From Eutreptiella sp. 'Long Island Sound 2002' (Eukaryota; Euglenozoa; Euglenophyceae; Eutreptiales; Eutreptiaceae), in the NCBI GenBank assembly GCA_964036045.1, contig OZ038384.1, positions 37,440,238-37,504,237 on the forward strand: a stretch of 64,000 nt of DNA, written 5' to 3'. Made by a program: the position numbers and the translations under genes. The notes under the pieces were generated by a model. The model worked only from the letters and a program-made list of their open reading frames with translations, did no database searches and was not told the origin of the DNA. Within the stretch, counting starts at the first letter, position 1. Every line of letters begins with the position of its first letter. Of this stretch, positions 30,331-41,040 are shown piece after piece.

Positions 30331-33300
30331 GTCCAAGCATGGGCAAAATGTTGGCAGCCATTCATGTGTTCTTGCGGGAGGGGGAAGCACCGGACTCGTG
30401 GACACAGTCCCTATTAAAGTGTCTGCCTAAGTTTTCCGGGGCGGAGAAAACCAAGGACATGCGTCCGCTGGCCTTGCAAAACGTGCTGATGAAGTGGGTG
30501 ACAACTACTATTATGGTCCAGCTCGCGGACGTTTTTCCGCAGATTATTCCGAGGGAACAGAAAGGGTTTGTCCCGGGACGACACATGATTGATCATTTGA
30601 TGTTTGCTCGCTCGGAGTGGGAGGCACACCCAGACCAAATTATGGTAGCCATCGATTTTCAGAAGGCCTACGACTCGGTAACGTTTCCCATGTTGAAAGT
30701 ATCACTGCTGTACGTGGGCCTGCCGGAGGCATATGTAAGTGTGCTGATGTCAGTGATGTCGGGGCCAATAATGTTTTGTGTAGGGAAGGGGTTTGTGCCG
30801 GGTGAAGTGCTGAGGCCGCAGTCAGGCATTCGTCAAGGGGACCCCTTGTCCCCGCTGCTTTTTGATGTGGTCACAATCTTTCTCATTTATGATTTTAAAC
30901 GGTTGCATGTGACCGTCCGGATTCTGATGTACGCAGACGATATTCTGCTTTGTATCCCGGGTCGGTTGGAGTCACAGGTGTCGGACCTGCGTGCCTTGAT
31001 CTACTGTCTGCAGGTTTTTGGGTATTTCTCGGGATTGCGGGTTAACTTTGAAAAAACGTATGCAGTAGTGAAAATTTCAGATCCGGACGTGCCACAGCCC
31101 AAGGCAATGGGGGGCATAACAGTGAAGCCGTACGTGAAGTATTTAGGAGCGTTGGTGGGCAACCTCACAGTGGCGGCCTGTTATGCGCCGGTACTCGCCA
31201 AAATGCTGTCGCGCGCGCGCACTGTGGCGTCACTGTCCCTGGGCATGGCAGAGCGGGCATACCTCTTCGCCTCCTGGGTGGCACCGGTGGTATACCTCAC
31301 AGCACGGGCGTATGCCCCGACAGAGCACGTCATCTCCCAGCTAAATATGATACACCGGGTGGCCCTCGATCTAACCACCTGGCACCTGACCATGCCTATA
31401 CTCGCGCTGCCGGTGACGGAGGGGGGGTTTGGGCAGGCGGGGCTGGGGGTGTACGCGCAGTGGGTGCACAGCCAGGCATTCGTGCAGGTGGTGGTGCGAC
31501 CGGCGTCCATCGAGAAGGTGCATGCGGACCCATTTCACAGGTGGGCGAGTGGGAAAGGTCTGGTGCTGGACCCTCTATTCCTCCCATACCTACAGCTGGC
31601 TCCCATTCCACTGTCCAAGCCGACCTTTCTGCAGGGGAGCCTCAATTGTTACTCGGTGGTGCGGAGAGGGGGGGGGGTGACGGCGCCACCCCCCTTGCAT
31701 GATCTGCCTAACCTGCCGATATGGCACTCGGTTTTCTTTCGGAATTCCCACTGGCTTACATATGTATCCCCCGCGCTACTGAAGAGCGGGGTGCTGCGGT
31801 GGGTGGACCTGATCGAGCGTAGGTCCATACCACAGCAGTTACATAGCAAGCTGGCGCCCACATGGCGGTCCGTCTATACCGAGTCGGCGCGAGCGGTAGT
31901 GGCCATGTATCGAGCGACCTATGAGCCGCCACAGGCTCCGCCTCTAGAGCAGTGGGGAGTGCAGTGGACCAAACAGCGCATGCTGCTTTTTTTGCAACAG
32001 TGCACGCGCCCCAAGGCGCGACAGCCACCAGACGTGTGGCGCGTTTACAACAAACTACATCTCCCAAAATGGGACTTGGATTTCATAAAGCGGGTGCTCT
32101 GGCGCAAGCTGCCAGTAGGAGTGCGACAAGAACGACTGGGGGGGAATTTGTGCCCGATGGACGGGAGGTTGGAAGACCATCGGCATGTGCTGAAGAACTG
32201 CTATTTCTCGGGATTCATGTTTGATACGGTACGCAAGGCCTTTGGCCTGGTACAGCGGGAGGGGGGGGCACTGGAACCGAGTCGCCTCCTGCTGGACGAG
32301 CCTCTGTTGTCCCTCCAAAGCACGCAAGGCCTGGTGCTATGGGCAGGCTTGCGGGCACAGTGGCGGTTGCGCTGTGAGGTTAAATATCAGCGGCAACAGG
32401 TGTCCCTGCATGACTTTGTGGCGCTGTGGGTGGCGGGGCTGGAGAGTTGGCGCAGTGAGCGTAACATGTCATGCAGTAGATCGGATCTGCAGCACCTCAT
32501 CGCACAGTTGCAGGCGTGGGGGGAGTCCCGGACGATGTTTTGGAAGGCGCCTCAGGCACCCACAACAGCCCACACGCCATCCACGCAGCTCGATCCGCTT
32601 CAAAAGAAGGAGGCAAAGTGGGGGGGGTACAAGGCGACACTGCTGAAGGAGCTGGGGGACATGCAGGCACAAGGGTGGGAGGTGGTATATACCGATGGGT
32701 CAGCAAAGCGGGTAAGGGGATGGATGCAGGCAGGGTATGGGGTGTGGTTTGGGGAGGGCTCATCCCGCAACTGTCATGCCTGTGTCCCGGCACACGAGCG
32801 CCAGAGCATCAGTCGGGGGGAGTTGAGAGGAGTCCTGCGAGCGCTCCAGGACCGGCGACCAGGGGAACGCATGGTAGTGGTGTTGGACTCCGAGTACGTA
32901 TATAAAGGGGTAGTGGAGTGGTCGCCCAAGTGGCGCCGACATGCCTGGCGCTGCTCAACAGGGGAGGTGGGGCATCGGGACCTGTGGGAAGCAATCCTGT
33001 GGCTGCGGGAGTCCGCGGGTGGGGACGTACGACTGCGATGGGTACCCTCACATTTGGCGGTGCCGGGGAACGAGGCGGCAGATGCGCTCGCGGAGAGGGG
33101 GAGAGAACTACACCCAAACAATCTGTTGCCGCTATCCAAGCGGCGCAGGGTCGCGGAGTGGGACGAGCTGGGGTTGGAACCGATGGTAGAAACCGAGCCA
33201 CTATCCGATCCGGACACAGGGGAGGATTCGGGGGCGGGGACGTCGGAAGACGAAGAGGTGTTGTCCGTGTCATCAGCAGAGCTGTCCGGGGGCGGGTTCT

Positions 33301-33434
33301 CCACTGATGTCAGTGATCGGGCACGGGAGAGGGCGCAGGAGTTTGGCAACATGGGGGTGTGGGACACAAATTACAGTACGGATGTCAGTGACAGCCGGAA
33401 GCGTAAGGGCAGGAGGGTAATCAAGACTTCCTGA
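30225..33434 (+). CDS. LINE B reverse transcriptase-RNase H protein
   Basis: The frame is uninterrupted for 1069 codons. The first 40 or so codons are upstream DNA and not part of the protein. RT motifs appear in order: LPKFSGAEKTKDMRPLALQN, MVAIDFQKAYDSV (catalytic Asp), SGIRQGDPLSPLLFD, and LMYADDILL (catalytic Asp pair, about 30926). A C-H-H-C-like element (LCPMDGRLEDHRHVLKNC) follows. RNase H has VVYTDGSAK, SRGELRGVL, VVLDSEYV and WVPSHLAVPGNEAADALAE, i.e. all catalytic positions. The tail is acidic and Ser-rich. The intact frame, even across a 10-G run near 31671, suggests a young insertion. Confidence 0.92.
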   Translation: MVYKVWCMSFSILLEERMALCWPNNNHISMYPPPPCPSMGKMLAAIHVFLREGEAPDSWTQSLLKCLPKFSGAEKTKDMRPLALQNVLMKWVTTTIMVQLADVFPQIIPREQKGFVPGRHMIDHLMFARSEWEAHPDQIMVAIDFQKAYDSVTFPMLKVSLLYVGLPEAYVSVLMSVMSGPIMFCVGKGFVPGEVLRPQSGIRQGDPLSPLLFDVVTIFLIYDFKRLHVTVRILMYADDILLCIPGRLESQVSDLRALIYCLQVFGYFSGLRVNFEKTYAVVKISDPDVPQPKAMGGITVKPYVKYLGALVGNLTVAACYAPVLAKMLSRARTVASLSLGMAERAYLFASWVAPVVYLTARAYAPTEHVISQLNMIHRVALDLTTWHLTMPILALPVTEGGFGQAGLGVYAQWVHSQAFVQVVVRPASIEKVHADPFHRWASGKGLVLDPLFLPYLQLAPIPLSKPTFLQGSLNCYSVVRRGGGVTAPPPLHDLPNLPIWHSVFFRNSHWLTYVSPALLKSGVLRWVDLIERRSIPQQLHSKLAPTWRSVYTESARAVVAMYRATYEPPQAPPLEQWGVQWTKQRMLLFLQQCTRPKARQPPDVWRVYNKLHLPKWDLDFIKRVLWRKLPVGVRQERLGGNLCPMDGRLEDHRHVLKNCYFSGFMFDTVRKAFGLVQREGGALEPSRLLLDEPLLSLQSTQGLVLWAGLRAQWRLRCEVKYQRQQVSLHDFVALWVAGLESWRSERNMSCSRSDLQHLIAQLQAWGESRTMFWKAPQAPTTAHTPSTQLDPLQKKEAKWGGYKATLLKELGDMQAQGWEVVYTDGSAKRVRGWMQAGYGVWFGEGSSRNCHACVPAHERQSISRGELRGVLRALQDRRPGERMVVVLDSEYVYKGVVEWSPKWRRHAWRCSTGEVGHRDLWEAILWLRESAGGDVRLRWVPSHLAVPGNEAADALAERGRELHPNNLLPLSKRRRVAEWDELGLEPMVETEPLSDPDTGEDSGAGTSEDEEVLSVSSAELSGGGFSTDVSDRARERAQEFGNMGVWDTNYSTDVSDSRKRKGRRVIKTS

Positions 33435-33600
33435 TACGTGGCCTAAAGGCACGTGCCTGACCATAAACTAACCGGAGGTGGCGCCAGAGGCGCCTTTCTG
33501 GACCGATGGGACAATGTGTGGTGGCGCCTGACGGCGCCTTGCTGGACAGCACGAACAATGTGTGTCGCGGCTCCGCCGCGTGATACTTGCTGATTGAGGG
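30340..33600 (+). mobile_element. LINE B: 5'-truncated non-LTR retrotransposon
   Basis: The element begins inside the reverse transcriptase and lacks ORF1 and the endonuclease, the usual outcome of incomplete target-primed reverse transcription. It runs through RT, a zinc motif and RNase H, and ends in a tail with several hairpins (33447-33580). It is on the plus strand. No poly(A) tail or clear target duplication is visible, so both ends are approximate. Confidence 0.85.
33447..33580 (+). other. Hairpin cluster in the LINE B 3' tail
   Basis: AGGCACGTGCCT (33447-33458) is a perfect palindrome. Then come GGCGCC-AGA-GGCGCC (33480-33494), GGCGCC-TGAC-GGCGCC (33523-33538) and CGCGGC-TCC-GCCGCG (33566-33580). 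The last three are each preceded or separated by similar sequence (CTGGAC, ACAATGTGTG), so the hairpin unit is tandemly repeated. Hairpins at the 3' end are recognised by the RT in some LINE families. Confidence 0.65.
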
Positions 33601-33654
33601 CATAGGTCTGTCGGTGGGGACCTATTGCTGAACTTTTCACTGTTCTATGGCCAA

Positions 33655-34196
33655 GCATGGGCTTGTCCAAGCACGAAGACCCCGTGTGACCGTTGTTTTG
33701 ATGGTTTTTTCTGACCATGGGTTTTATAGTCAGAAATTCAGCGCTTGCTGATTGTGTGCTGATTGTAGAGGGAAAGAGGGGCGGAGTCATGTTTGTGATG
33801 GTTCCTCCTGCTCACAACATTCTGATTGGTACTACAACCCAATGCTATCTGTTTTGCTGTGGTTTCCAGCCATGAATAAAGTTGCTATCACTGGCTTGGG
33901 TGTCAGGTACATCCAATCCACTAGTGAGCATGCACCTGCCACCATTGTTGGTCCTTCTATGCGTGGGGATGGCTTCATTCATTTGAACTACACGAGGAAC
34001 ATGCAGAATTTTGCCTTCACATCATGCTCTAGTGCCATGTTTGTGAGAATTGTGCTTGGTGTGGGGAACAGGCAGGTTTTCTATGTGTAGTGTCTTTTTG
34101 TGTTGCATGTTGTGCACCAGCACGGGCTTGTCTAAGCACAAAGACCCCGTGTGACCATTGTTTTTCTGACCTTGGCCGTGCTTGGACAAGGGTGGG
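33655..34196. repeat. Dispersed CTTGTCYAAGCA hairpin repeats
   Basis: GGGCTTGTCCAAGCACGAAGACCCCGT-type sequence at 33658-33710 recurs at 34123-34165. It is followed there by GTGCTTGGACAAGG, the inverted partner, so 34123-34190 can fold. Short related motifs occur near 3268, 30330 and 37033. This is probably a small MITE or SINE family. Confidence 0.5.
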
Positions 34197-34229
34197 GGGG
34201 GGTGCATGGCTAGTGCAGGGCACGGATTA

Positions 34230-34400
34230 AGCAATTGTTTGCCCGTTTGTGGCATTGAGTTCTGGTGAGGAAAATCTGGCATTGCAGTCCAAATGAGTTG
34301 CATCCGTCGGTTTGTATTTTTGTTGCACTTTGCGCAATTTTGTATTTGGAGGTAGGTCCGTAACCCCAAGCACCTAGGCTGCCATGCAAGATTATGAAGA
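34230..34400 (-). pseudogene. Transposon-like protein fragment, copy 1
   Basis: The minus strand reads QNCAKCNKNTNRRMQLIWTA and later NSMPQTGKQLLNPCPAL. A related fragment occurs on the plus strand at 39560-39710 (RRMQNWVKCNKM, PPMPQTAEQMFYPSPTV). Conservation of MPQT and KCNK at the same spacing shows common origin. No family recognised. Confidence 0.4.
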
Positions 34401-35066
34401 TGAGGTTGAGGTTTGTGTGTCGTGCTATTAGAAGCATACCACCACATTTTGTGTTGCATGTACTGAAAATTATTGTGTGTATTGACCCACACATTTGTGG
34501 GGACAAGACTGTTTATTAGGCACAAAACATGTCACATGTGTTGCACAAGTGGAAATTATAGATTTGGTGTTATGTTCCGTGCTTTGTTGGGACAGCTTTG
34601 GGGTTGATACTGGTCTGCTTGGGGGGCTTCTATGGGGCTGTACCGCGCGCTGTGCACAAACTTCGTACAAGACCGTACCCAAGCTGCATAGTAGTGTCTA
34701 GTACCAGTAACAATGAGCGTTTTTATGCATCTATATGAGTTGCTTGGATGGTTTGCCCTCATTTCTAGTGTATTGGTGTGTGCTCTTTTGCATTGTTTCC
34801 GATAGGTGCGTGGTATTGATCAAGAATTTGAATTTGGATTGATATGGCCCCTTTGGTGTACACTATGATTTCGGCGATGGCCTCTTCCGTACCTTTGGAG
34901 CTGTCAAGACGAAAAGAATCTGGATTGCCTTATGAGGCTGTCCAACATTGTGGGGTGTAGTATGGTTTGTTTAAGCAAGATTATTGCCAATTGTAGCAAA
35001 AAACCCCAATTTCTCCCCACCATGTGCGCGCACAGTGTGCCGACGCAGCCCCTATAGGGGACACAC

Positions 35067-35114
35067 GGGGGGGCCGTCTCCTCCGTTCGGGTACGCGACC
35101 CCCCCCCCCCCCCC
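35067..35114 (+). repeat. GTCTCCTC...GTACGCGAC-C(n) dispersed repeat, copy 1
   Basis: GGGCCGTCTCCTC, GTTCGG, GTACGCGAC and a C run match 45901-45948 at about 28 of 30 positions. A partial copy in the other orientation lies at about 36755-36792. Confidence 0.6.
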
Positions 35115-35299
35115 ACCTCCCTGCCCACTGGGCCCACTTAGTTACCAAGGGTCAATAGCTGCCGGCCATACATATGGTGGCGCCGAAGGTGCCCGAAAAT
35201 TTTTTCCCTTGCCCGCGTAGCACCCCTCCCCGCCCAAGCGGTGGAGCACCCCAATGCTTTTGCCACATCATTGCTCTCTATTTTGGACCCCAATACTCA

Positions 35300-35365
35300 C
35301 TCTAACCCTAGCCTAGGGTGAGAGCTAGGGCTAGGGTTAGGGTTGGGGTTAGGGTCAGGGTCACC
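35300..35365 (+). repeat. Degenerate TTAGGG-like tract
   Basis: GGGCTAGGGTTAGGGTTGG and neighbours form a short run of telomere-like hexamers. A second short tract lies at 36518-36560. Too few and too degenerate to be a telomere. Confidence 0.5.
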
Positions 35366-37160
35366 GAGCTGGTGGAACCAGTCTTGGTTTTATAACCCTT
35401 TTTAGTGTCTAGGGTGGACCTACCAGGTTTTGCAGCAGCAGCAAGCAAGCAAGCAGCAAGCAGCAAGCAGCAGCACACGCGAAATGGGTAAAAATCAGAA
35501 CTCCGTCGTGGTGCTTTGGATTTAGTTGAAATTTTGGTGCATGATACCTATGGGTGTGAAGTACAATTACACAAAGTTTGAGCGAGAAACTCCACGGTGG
35601 CGGCCGGGAACAAGATTCGCAAGTGGCGGACCTCAGTTTCAAAAACTGCAGTTTAGGGCCAAAAACAGCCATTTTTGGGCCAAAAAAGCCCTGGAACACA
35701 TTCAAAACGGCCAAACGAACAGAAACGGTGGGTACACTCCACGTGCGGCTTGACTTCCCCGTGTCAATGAGTTCTTTGCGGCCCTCTAACTCCATGATAT
35801 GTCCCGGAAACGGCCCAAAAAGGCCCCCACAAGCTCCAAATTTTGTGTAGATTGGCTGCCGACAGCCACAAACCAAGAATAGGCCATATCTTTGGCTACA
35901 TGGCTCAAAATGCGATTCCGAGGGCACCTACTCCACCCGCAACCCCCCACCTTTTGTGGTTTCCACCCCTCATAATTGCCCAAACGGACGCCTAGACCCC
36001 AATACCTAGGCCCACTAGGCTGCGGCAAGCTGCAAGCTCAAGCCCAAACAGGTGGGTGCCCAAATGGGTCAATAGGGTCCAGTAGGGGCAAAAAGATGAC
36101 TTTTCTCAAAAATGATCCTCGACCATGTGCGACGCTAAAACAAGTGTTTTTGGACCATTTTGAGGTAATGGTGGCCCATTGTGGTCCTCCAAAAATCCCA
36201 AAATGCCTTGAAAATGGGCTGTTTTGGGACCAAAAATGGGTCAAAAATGGGTCAAAACCGCATTTTTCCATACCTCATCCTAGACCATTTGAGGTGCACA
36301 AACGGGTGAAATGAGCCCATTTTGAGCCCATTTTGGGGCATTTTGGCCCCTCAGAAGTCCAAAAAGCCTTGAAAGTGGGCCTCGTGGTGATGGGGTTCAC
36401 TTACAAGCTGATTCCACTTTGTCAAGAGCCATCAATGTGTGAATCATTCTTGATGTCCCTCACCAGTCATAGCTGATGTTCCCTCCCCCACCAGCTCGGT
36501 CCCAATATTCAGTCTTGATTAGGGTTAGGTGTAGGGTTAGGAGCAGGCTGAGGGTTGGGATGGCGTTAGAGTCAAGGTTGGGCTCAAGGATAGTGTTAGC
36601 CATGAATGAAATTTGGTGGATGATGTTCAGCCCAACCTTGTGCCAACCCCCCCCCCCCCCACTCCAGGTTGCCCCACCTGGACCCCCCCCCCCCCCAACC
36701 GACCCTCCCGGCTCCCCCCCCCCCCCCGTGGGGGCCTTCGGCCCACTTCTACTGGGGGGAGAGTCGCGTACAAAAGCGAGGAGACGCCCCCCCCCGTGAG
36801 GGGACAGTAAAGTCGGGATTCTTGATACAAAAATTTCTTGCCAAGCAAACACACCCTCTAGGGTACTTGGAAGACAAGGAAAGAGGGATTGAAGCCTGCA
36901 TCTAAGACTTACTTCTGCCCATCACGGCATTCTGCATCGCGTGCAAGCCATTTTAATTGGTTTCGGTGTGATGAGGTGCCATGGATGAATTTGCCATACC
37001 AACATGCACCCCTCCATGTCCATGCATAAGCACAGCCTTGTCTAAGCAAGGTAAACTTGTGGTACTGTTATTGCTACTATTGTTTTCTGGGACCTGGGCT
37101 ATGAGCGCCAGTTGAGTTGCCCTTCTGCCGCCCACACCAGCCACCACCATTTGTCAACAG

Positions 37161-37510
37161 GGTTTGTGCTTTCGTGGCCAAGTGCCATGAACTTCTGGTT
37201 CATGCACGCTCGGCCCCTCTGCCCAAATGATGTGGATCCTGCGCTGACGGGCACTGTCTTTCTCACTGGCACTGCCGCAGTACTGGCATTCGCCAATGCG
37301 GCAGTCTGCGCTCTGAAGTACACCTTCTTTAAGGTGCACTGCTACGGCGAGACCATGTCTGTGCTGCGTACCGAGAGCACGGACACGACGCGGTGGGTGG
37401 TCTTCTTCGTGGCAATGGGCTGCAGCTACGGGCTTGACAGCAGCAAACATGCTCTGGACCTGCCGCCCAATGCGGACCGGGCCCTGAGTCTGGCCTCATA
37501 CGTCATCCAG
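37161..37510 (+). CDS. Unidentified membrane protein, internal exon 1
   Basis: The exon follows an acceptor TTGTCAACAG| in codon phase 1 and reads GFVLSWPSAMNFWFMHARPL. A first membrane segment (LTGTVFLTGTAAVLAFANAAV) is followed by a charged loop, then RWVVFFVAMGCSYGL, then the start of a third helix (RALSLASYVIQ). The donor appears to be GC (CATCCAG|GCATTG). The next exon completes the third helix in frame. An upstream exon must exist but is not identified. Codon composition and alternating hydrophobic segments support a real host gene; I do not recognise the family. Confidence 0.55.
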
Positions 37511-37876
37511 GCATTGTTCCCTCCCCCCATCTGCAGCGCCCAGTTGCCTGCCCGCAGTTTTTGTTGTCGAGAATGTGAGATACCTTCTGTCACTTGTAAC
37601 AATTGACGGCCATTGCCGGCCACGGTTTGTGGTTTTACCACAACCCACCATAGGACATCCCCCAACCGCGTTTGGTAAAACAGCGACCGCTGGTGACGGG
37701 TAACCAAAGGTGCTGTCCACTACAAAATTTTTTGCTGAGGTGCAGCGGCATTGCAGATCACTGTCGGTCCCCCCAGTCACTCCGTTGGCCTTTAATGCTT
37801 CGCCACCAACTCCTTGCTACAACCCAAGCCCCTGGACTGTGCTCAGGCTCTGCCTTCCTCATGTTTTTTGCCGCAG

Positions 37877-38010
37877 GGTGTCGCTGCGGTAGTCCTCTAC
37901 TTAGCCTTGCTGCGGCACCGCAAGTTCTGTGGAGTCTACGAACCACTCCCTTTTGATGTTGCCCAGTTTGAGCAAATTTCCAGTGCCGATGCCCCTCTGC
38001 AGCTTGGAAC
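37877..38010 (+). CDS. Unidentified membrane protein, internal exon 2
   Basis: The acceptor TTTTTTGCCGCAG| opens GVAAVVLYLALLRHRKFCGV in phase 0. Joined to exon 1 it gives SYVIQ|GVAAVVLYLALLRHRK, a continuous membrane helix ending in basic residues. YEPLPFDVAQFEQISSADAP follows. The 3' boundary is uncertain: a GTTTGC donor near 38014 lies just before a 13-C run. The chosen frame is supported by helix continuity, not by homology. Confidence 0.5.
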
Positions 38011-38289
38011 TCTCGGTTTGCCCCCCCCCCCCCTCCAAATCCCACCCAAGCTTTGCAAGGGCAGTGCAGGGCAGGATTGACCCATGCAGACACTATTCTA
38101 ACCCCTTGGCTGCCGCGGTTGCCACATTGAACTACAATCAATCATTTCCTGCCTGCCCTACGAGCACACTGTTTGTGGGCGACAAAGTGTGCACCACAAT
38201 CAGTCAATGTACCACACTTTCTCAGTGAAGAACTCCCCAATGTGCCAGAATTAGCTGGTGAACCCCCTGATTCTTACAAAGCAGGCTCC

Positions 38290-38380
38290 TGCTGCTGCCT
38301 GCTGGTCGCAGGGAGCGCCCAAAGCAAGCACCAAGGGGGTGGCGTGTTCAAATCCAGACCCCCCCCCCTGCAGGCCAAAA
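38290..38380 (+). repeat. SINE-like B-box segment, copy 3
   Basis: GTGTTCAAATCCAGACC occurs in the same kind of context (CAAGCACCAAGGGGG before, a C-run after) as the 7360 repeat. Weak; no A box seen. Confidence 0.25.
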
Positions 38381-38993
38381 CCTGGATGCCCCATTTTGTG
38401 TGGGCATGGCTGATGAGTGATGCCTTGATGAGTAGTGCAGCGGAGTGGTGGCTCCGCTGCCGGGACTGAGCATTGTCTCAGCCCCGCCTGCTGGGGCAGC
38501 GTAGAGACAAGCCCCAGGGTGTATGATTCATGGCCAACTGGCACCAATGGGAGGGTGAGAGCTGACGCAGACAGCCCAGGAAACATTCGATAGCCACCTC
38601 GTGTGGTGAACTCAATCCAACATTTGGCACTGGTCTGGTTAGCGCTGCGGTCGCTGCGGTGCAGCAAGGCAACACAATGCGCAGAGAGAATTGTGACGAT
38701 GACCATATGCCTTTGACATGGGGGTATATGCAAGCTCCGTATCCGTCGCTTCATGGCCCCAACCACCAACACCAAGTACACTGACACCAACAAGGAGCCC
38801 CCTTGAGCCAAGATCTTCCTCCTCAAGGGGAAGGAGGGGAGAGGGCGCGACGACCCCCCTCTTCTTTTACCCCTATTTACGGCGTCACCGCCGTAAAGCG
38901 GCAGGTGTATTGGGGTTGTGCACCATGTTCCCTATGCAACATTTCTTCTCTGTCACTCCACACGAGACGGCTATCCAACACTACGCAAATAAC

Positions 38994-39208
38994 CGCATCC
39001 AACCAGAGAGACCCAAGAATTAACGTCATGCAACCAAAGTGCACCTGAAAATAACAACATCCATCCGGAGCACACCAAGGAATCTTGGCATCCAACCAGA
39101 GAGCACCAAGAAGTAACAGCATGCAACCAGCGAGCACCAGGGACTTACAGCATGCATTCAGAGACCACCAAGAGACAACAGCATCCATCCGGACACCACC
39201 AGGAAGTA
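38994..39208 (+). repeat. Minisatellite of about 31 bp, about 7 units
   Basis: Units of the form CAGCATGCAACCAGAGAGCA followed by CCAAGAAGTAA recur about every 31 bp, with substitutions. Confidence 0.8.
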
Positions 39209-39559
39209 CGGTTTCCCTTTTTTGGTTGTAGCAACACAAAGCCAAAAAAAAAACACAAGGAAAATCGATTCCGGGCGAATAGTTCAACGTTTTCTTTGCA
39301 TAATTCAAAAAAATCGCAGAAAATTAAATAATTTTTGAACATTGATTTTTGCAGAATACAATTGCCGCGGATTCTTACAATTTGTTTGGTGTTTGGCTGC
39401 TTGCACCGGCGGTTAGTGGCGGTTATTCACAAGCGGACAAAACTTGTTCTGTCCAGTTTGGTTTGTTGCTGACGTAACATGGTGCTTTTTCGTTGTGTTT
39501 TCTCCATGGTTAGGAAATTGTTACAATGACACCACCCGCCGAAACGCTTCAGCTGGTTG

Positions 39560-39710
39560 TGAGCGAACCTGGCGCCGAATGCAAAATTGGGTCAAGTGTA
39601 ACAAGATGCGAATAGATGTGAATCGTAGCCCCATTGCCCCTTCAAATATTGTGCACCAACCCCCAATGCCACAAACGGCTGAACAAATGTTCTACCCCAG
39701 CCCTACAGTA
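39560..39710 (+). pseudogene. Transposon-like protein fragment, copy 2
   Basis: Reads RTWRRMQNWVKCNKMRI and PPMPQTAEQMFYPSPTV. Related to the minus-strand fragment at 34230-34400. It abuts the decayed Harbinger-like copy on the opposite strand, so it may come from another element. Confidence 0.4.
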
Positions 39711-41040
39711 ACCGTGGACATGGTTGTATTGATGTTGCCGCTTTGCGAGGTTACAGCAGTGTGTATGTGGCCTTTATAAGCGCCATCATTGGCACCAACT
39801 TCACAATCTGTGAAATCCCCCTTGGTCCTTTGTGGACCTTCGGGATTGCAAATAAGGACATCCGTGGAAGTGCCAGGTGCAAGGGGACGTTCCAAACAAT
39901 ATTGCCAAGCTTATCAATCGCGACAGCCACTTTCCAAATATGGCCTGCATGTTTTGGATTGAACAACACATCCAACAATGCACCTCCTATTGAACCAATA
40001 GGCATGGAATCAACATCATGGGTAGTCTCGCCCCACACCAACCACTAATTTGTGCCCGGGCCGAGCCTCGAGGGCGGGATCTTCGAAGAGCAACAAAGGA
40101 CATTTCTTACGCGCATCATCTTCCCCAATCTAGCGCGGGCGTTCAATGCAATACAACAAACCACAAACTAGCACGTTGTAGGCTGGAAATACCTAGACAA
40201 GGGCCCCCTAAGGTAGTAATTGTGGGTGCCTCGTTGTCCCAAATGGCTGAATCTTTGTGCTGCACGCCGCGTCAAGTGGTCCCCCTTAACATGCATTTTC
40301 TGGTCAAGCTATTGATCAAATATGCCCCAATCAGTTCTTCAATGCTCACATTTGTTTTAGTCTTTGGTGTACTATACCAACCCTCAATGGCACGTCTCAG
40401 CGCCAAAATATTTACGCCCGGCTGCTTTAAAAAAAAGTCTTTTTGCTTGGTGATTGGAAACCCATACTGTGACTGAAACATGTATTCTTTGTCCAAAGGA
40501 GAAGGGAAGAGATGGACATATTGGAAAGAACCTACGTACTCCATGGATACCATTGCTATGCTACCAGTCATCCCCGCTCAAAGCTAAGCATGTTGTCATG
40601 CCTGCACACAGTAGCCCCCCTTCACATCGGTTGTTACGTCTGACGTCACATGAAAGTCTAAATCCTCATATGTTGCATGTGCAGGATGAAACCCCGTGTA
40701 TTGTATGTTGTCGTCATGCTCGGCAAGGTCCTCCAGACACATGTTACAAAAACTAGCTTCGGTTTTGTCATTTTCAACCGCACCAAATTTGGTGCCACCA
40801 TCATTCAACTCGTCCTTGGGTACATCCTAGGGCTCCTAACCGTAGCCGTAGCCGTTGCACGAACCTTCTCTATCTCGATGTCAGACACTAAAGGCTCTTT
40901 GGCTACAGGGCTGCGCTTCCCGCCGTGGGGTGCCATTTTCATGCCTTTTGATACATTTTGGTGACACCGAGAGCCCAAAGGTGTGTACAAATAGCCCCTA
41001 GAAACTTTTGCCCGTATGTCAAGGGCACATGATTTCAGCA
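39692..41040 (-). pseudogene. Decayed Harbinger-like transposase, second copy
   Basis: The minus strand reads, in order, an acidic/Cys segment (FCNMCLEDLAEHDDNIQY, about 40700), an N-terminal helical block (NVSIEELIGAYLINSLTRK, about 40330), then DVDSMPIGSIGGALLDVLF and VAVAIDKLGNIVWN. A frameshift leads into APGTSTDVLI and NDGAYKGHIHTA. The last part matches the transposase at 12676-13602 closely, including both Asp motifs (MDG is NDG here). Frame changes and lost residues make it inactive. Confidence 0.7.

Larger units (their letters stand above)
34526..37160. other. Repeat-rich intergenic or intronic DNA, no gene
   Basis: Contains long C runs (35099-35114, 36647-36660 and others), degenerate TTAGGG-like stretches, and a low-complexity block at 35640-36350 rich in GGGCCAAAAA and CCCATTTT words. 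No convincing exon. Confidence 0.45.

Noticed and set aside
35300-36560. Telomere or chromosome end
   Set aside because: TTAGGG-like units are few and degenerate, with coding and repeat DNA on both sides.
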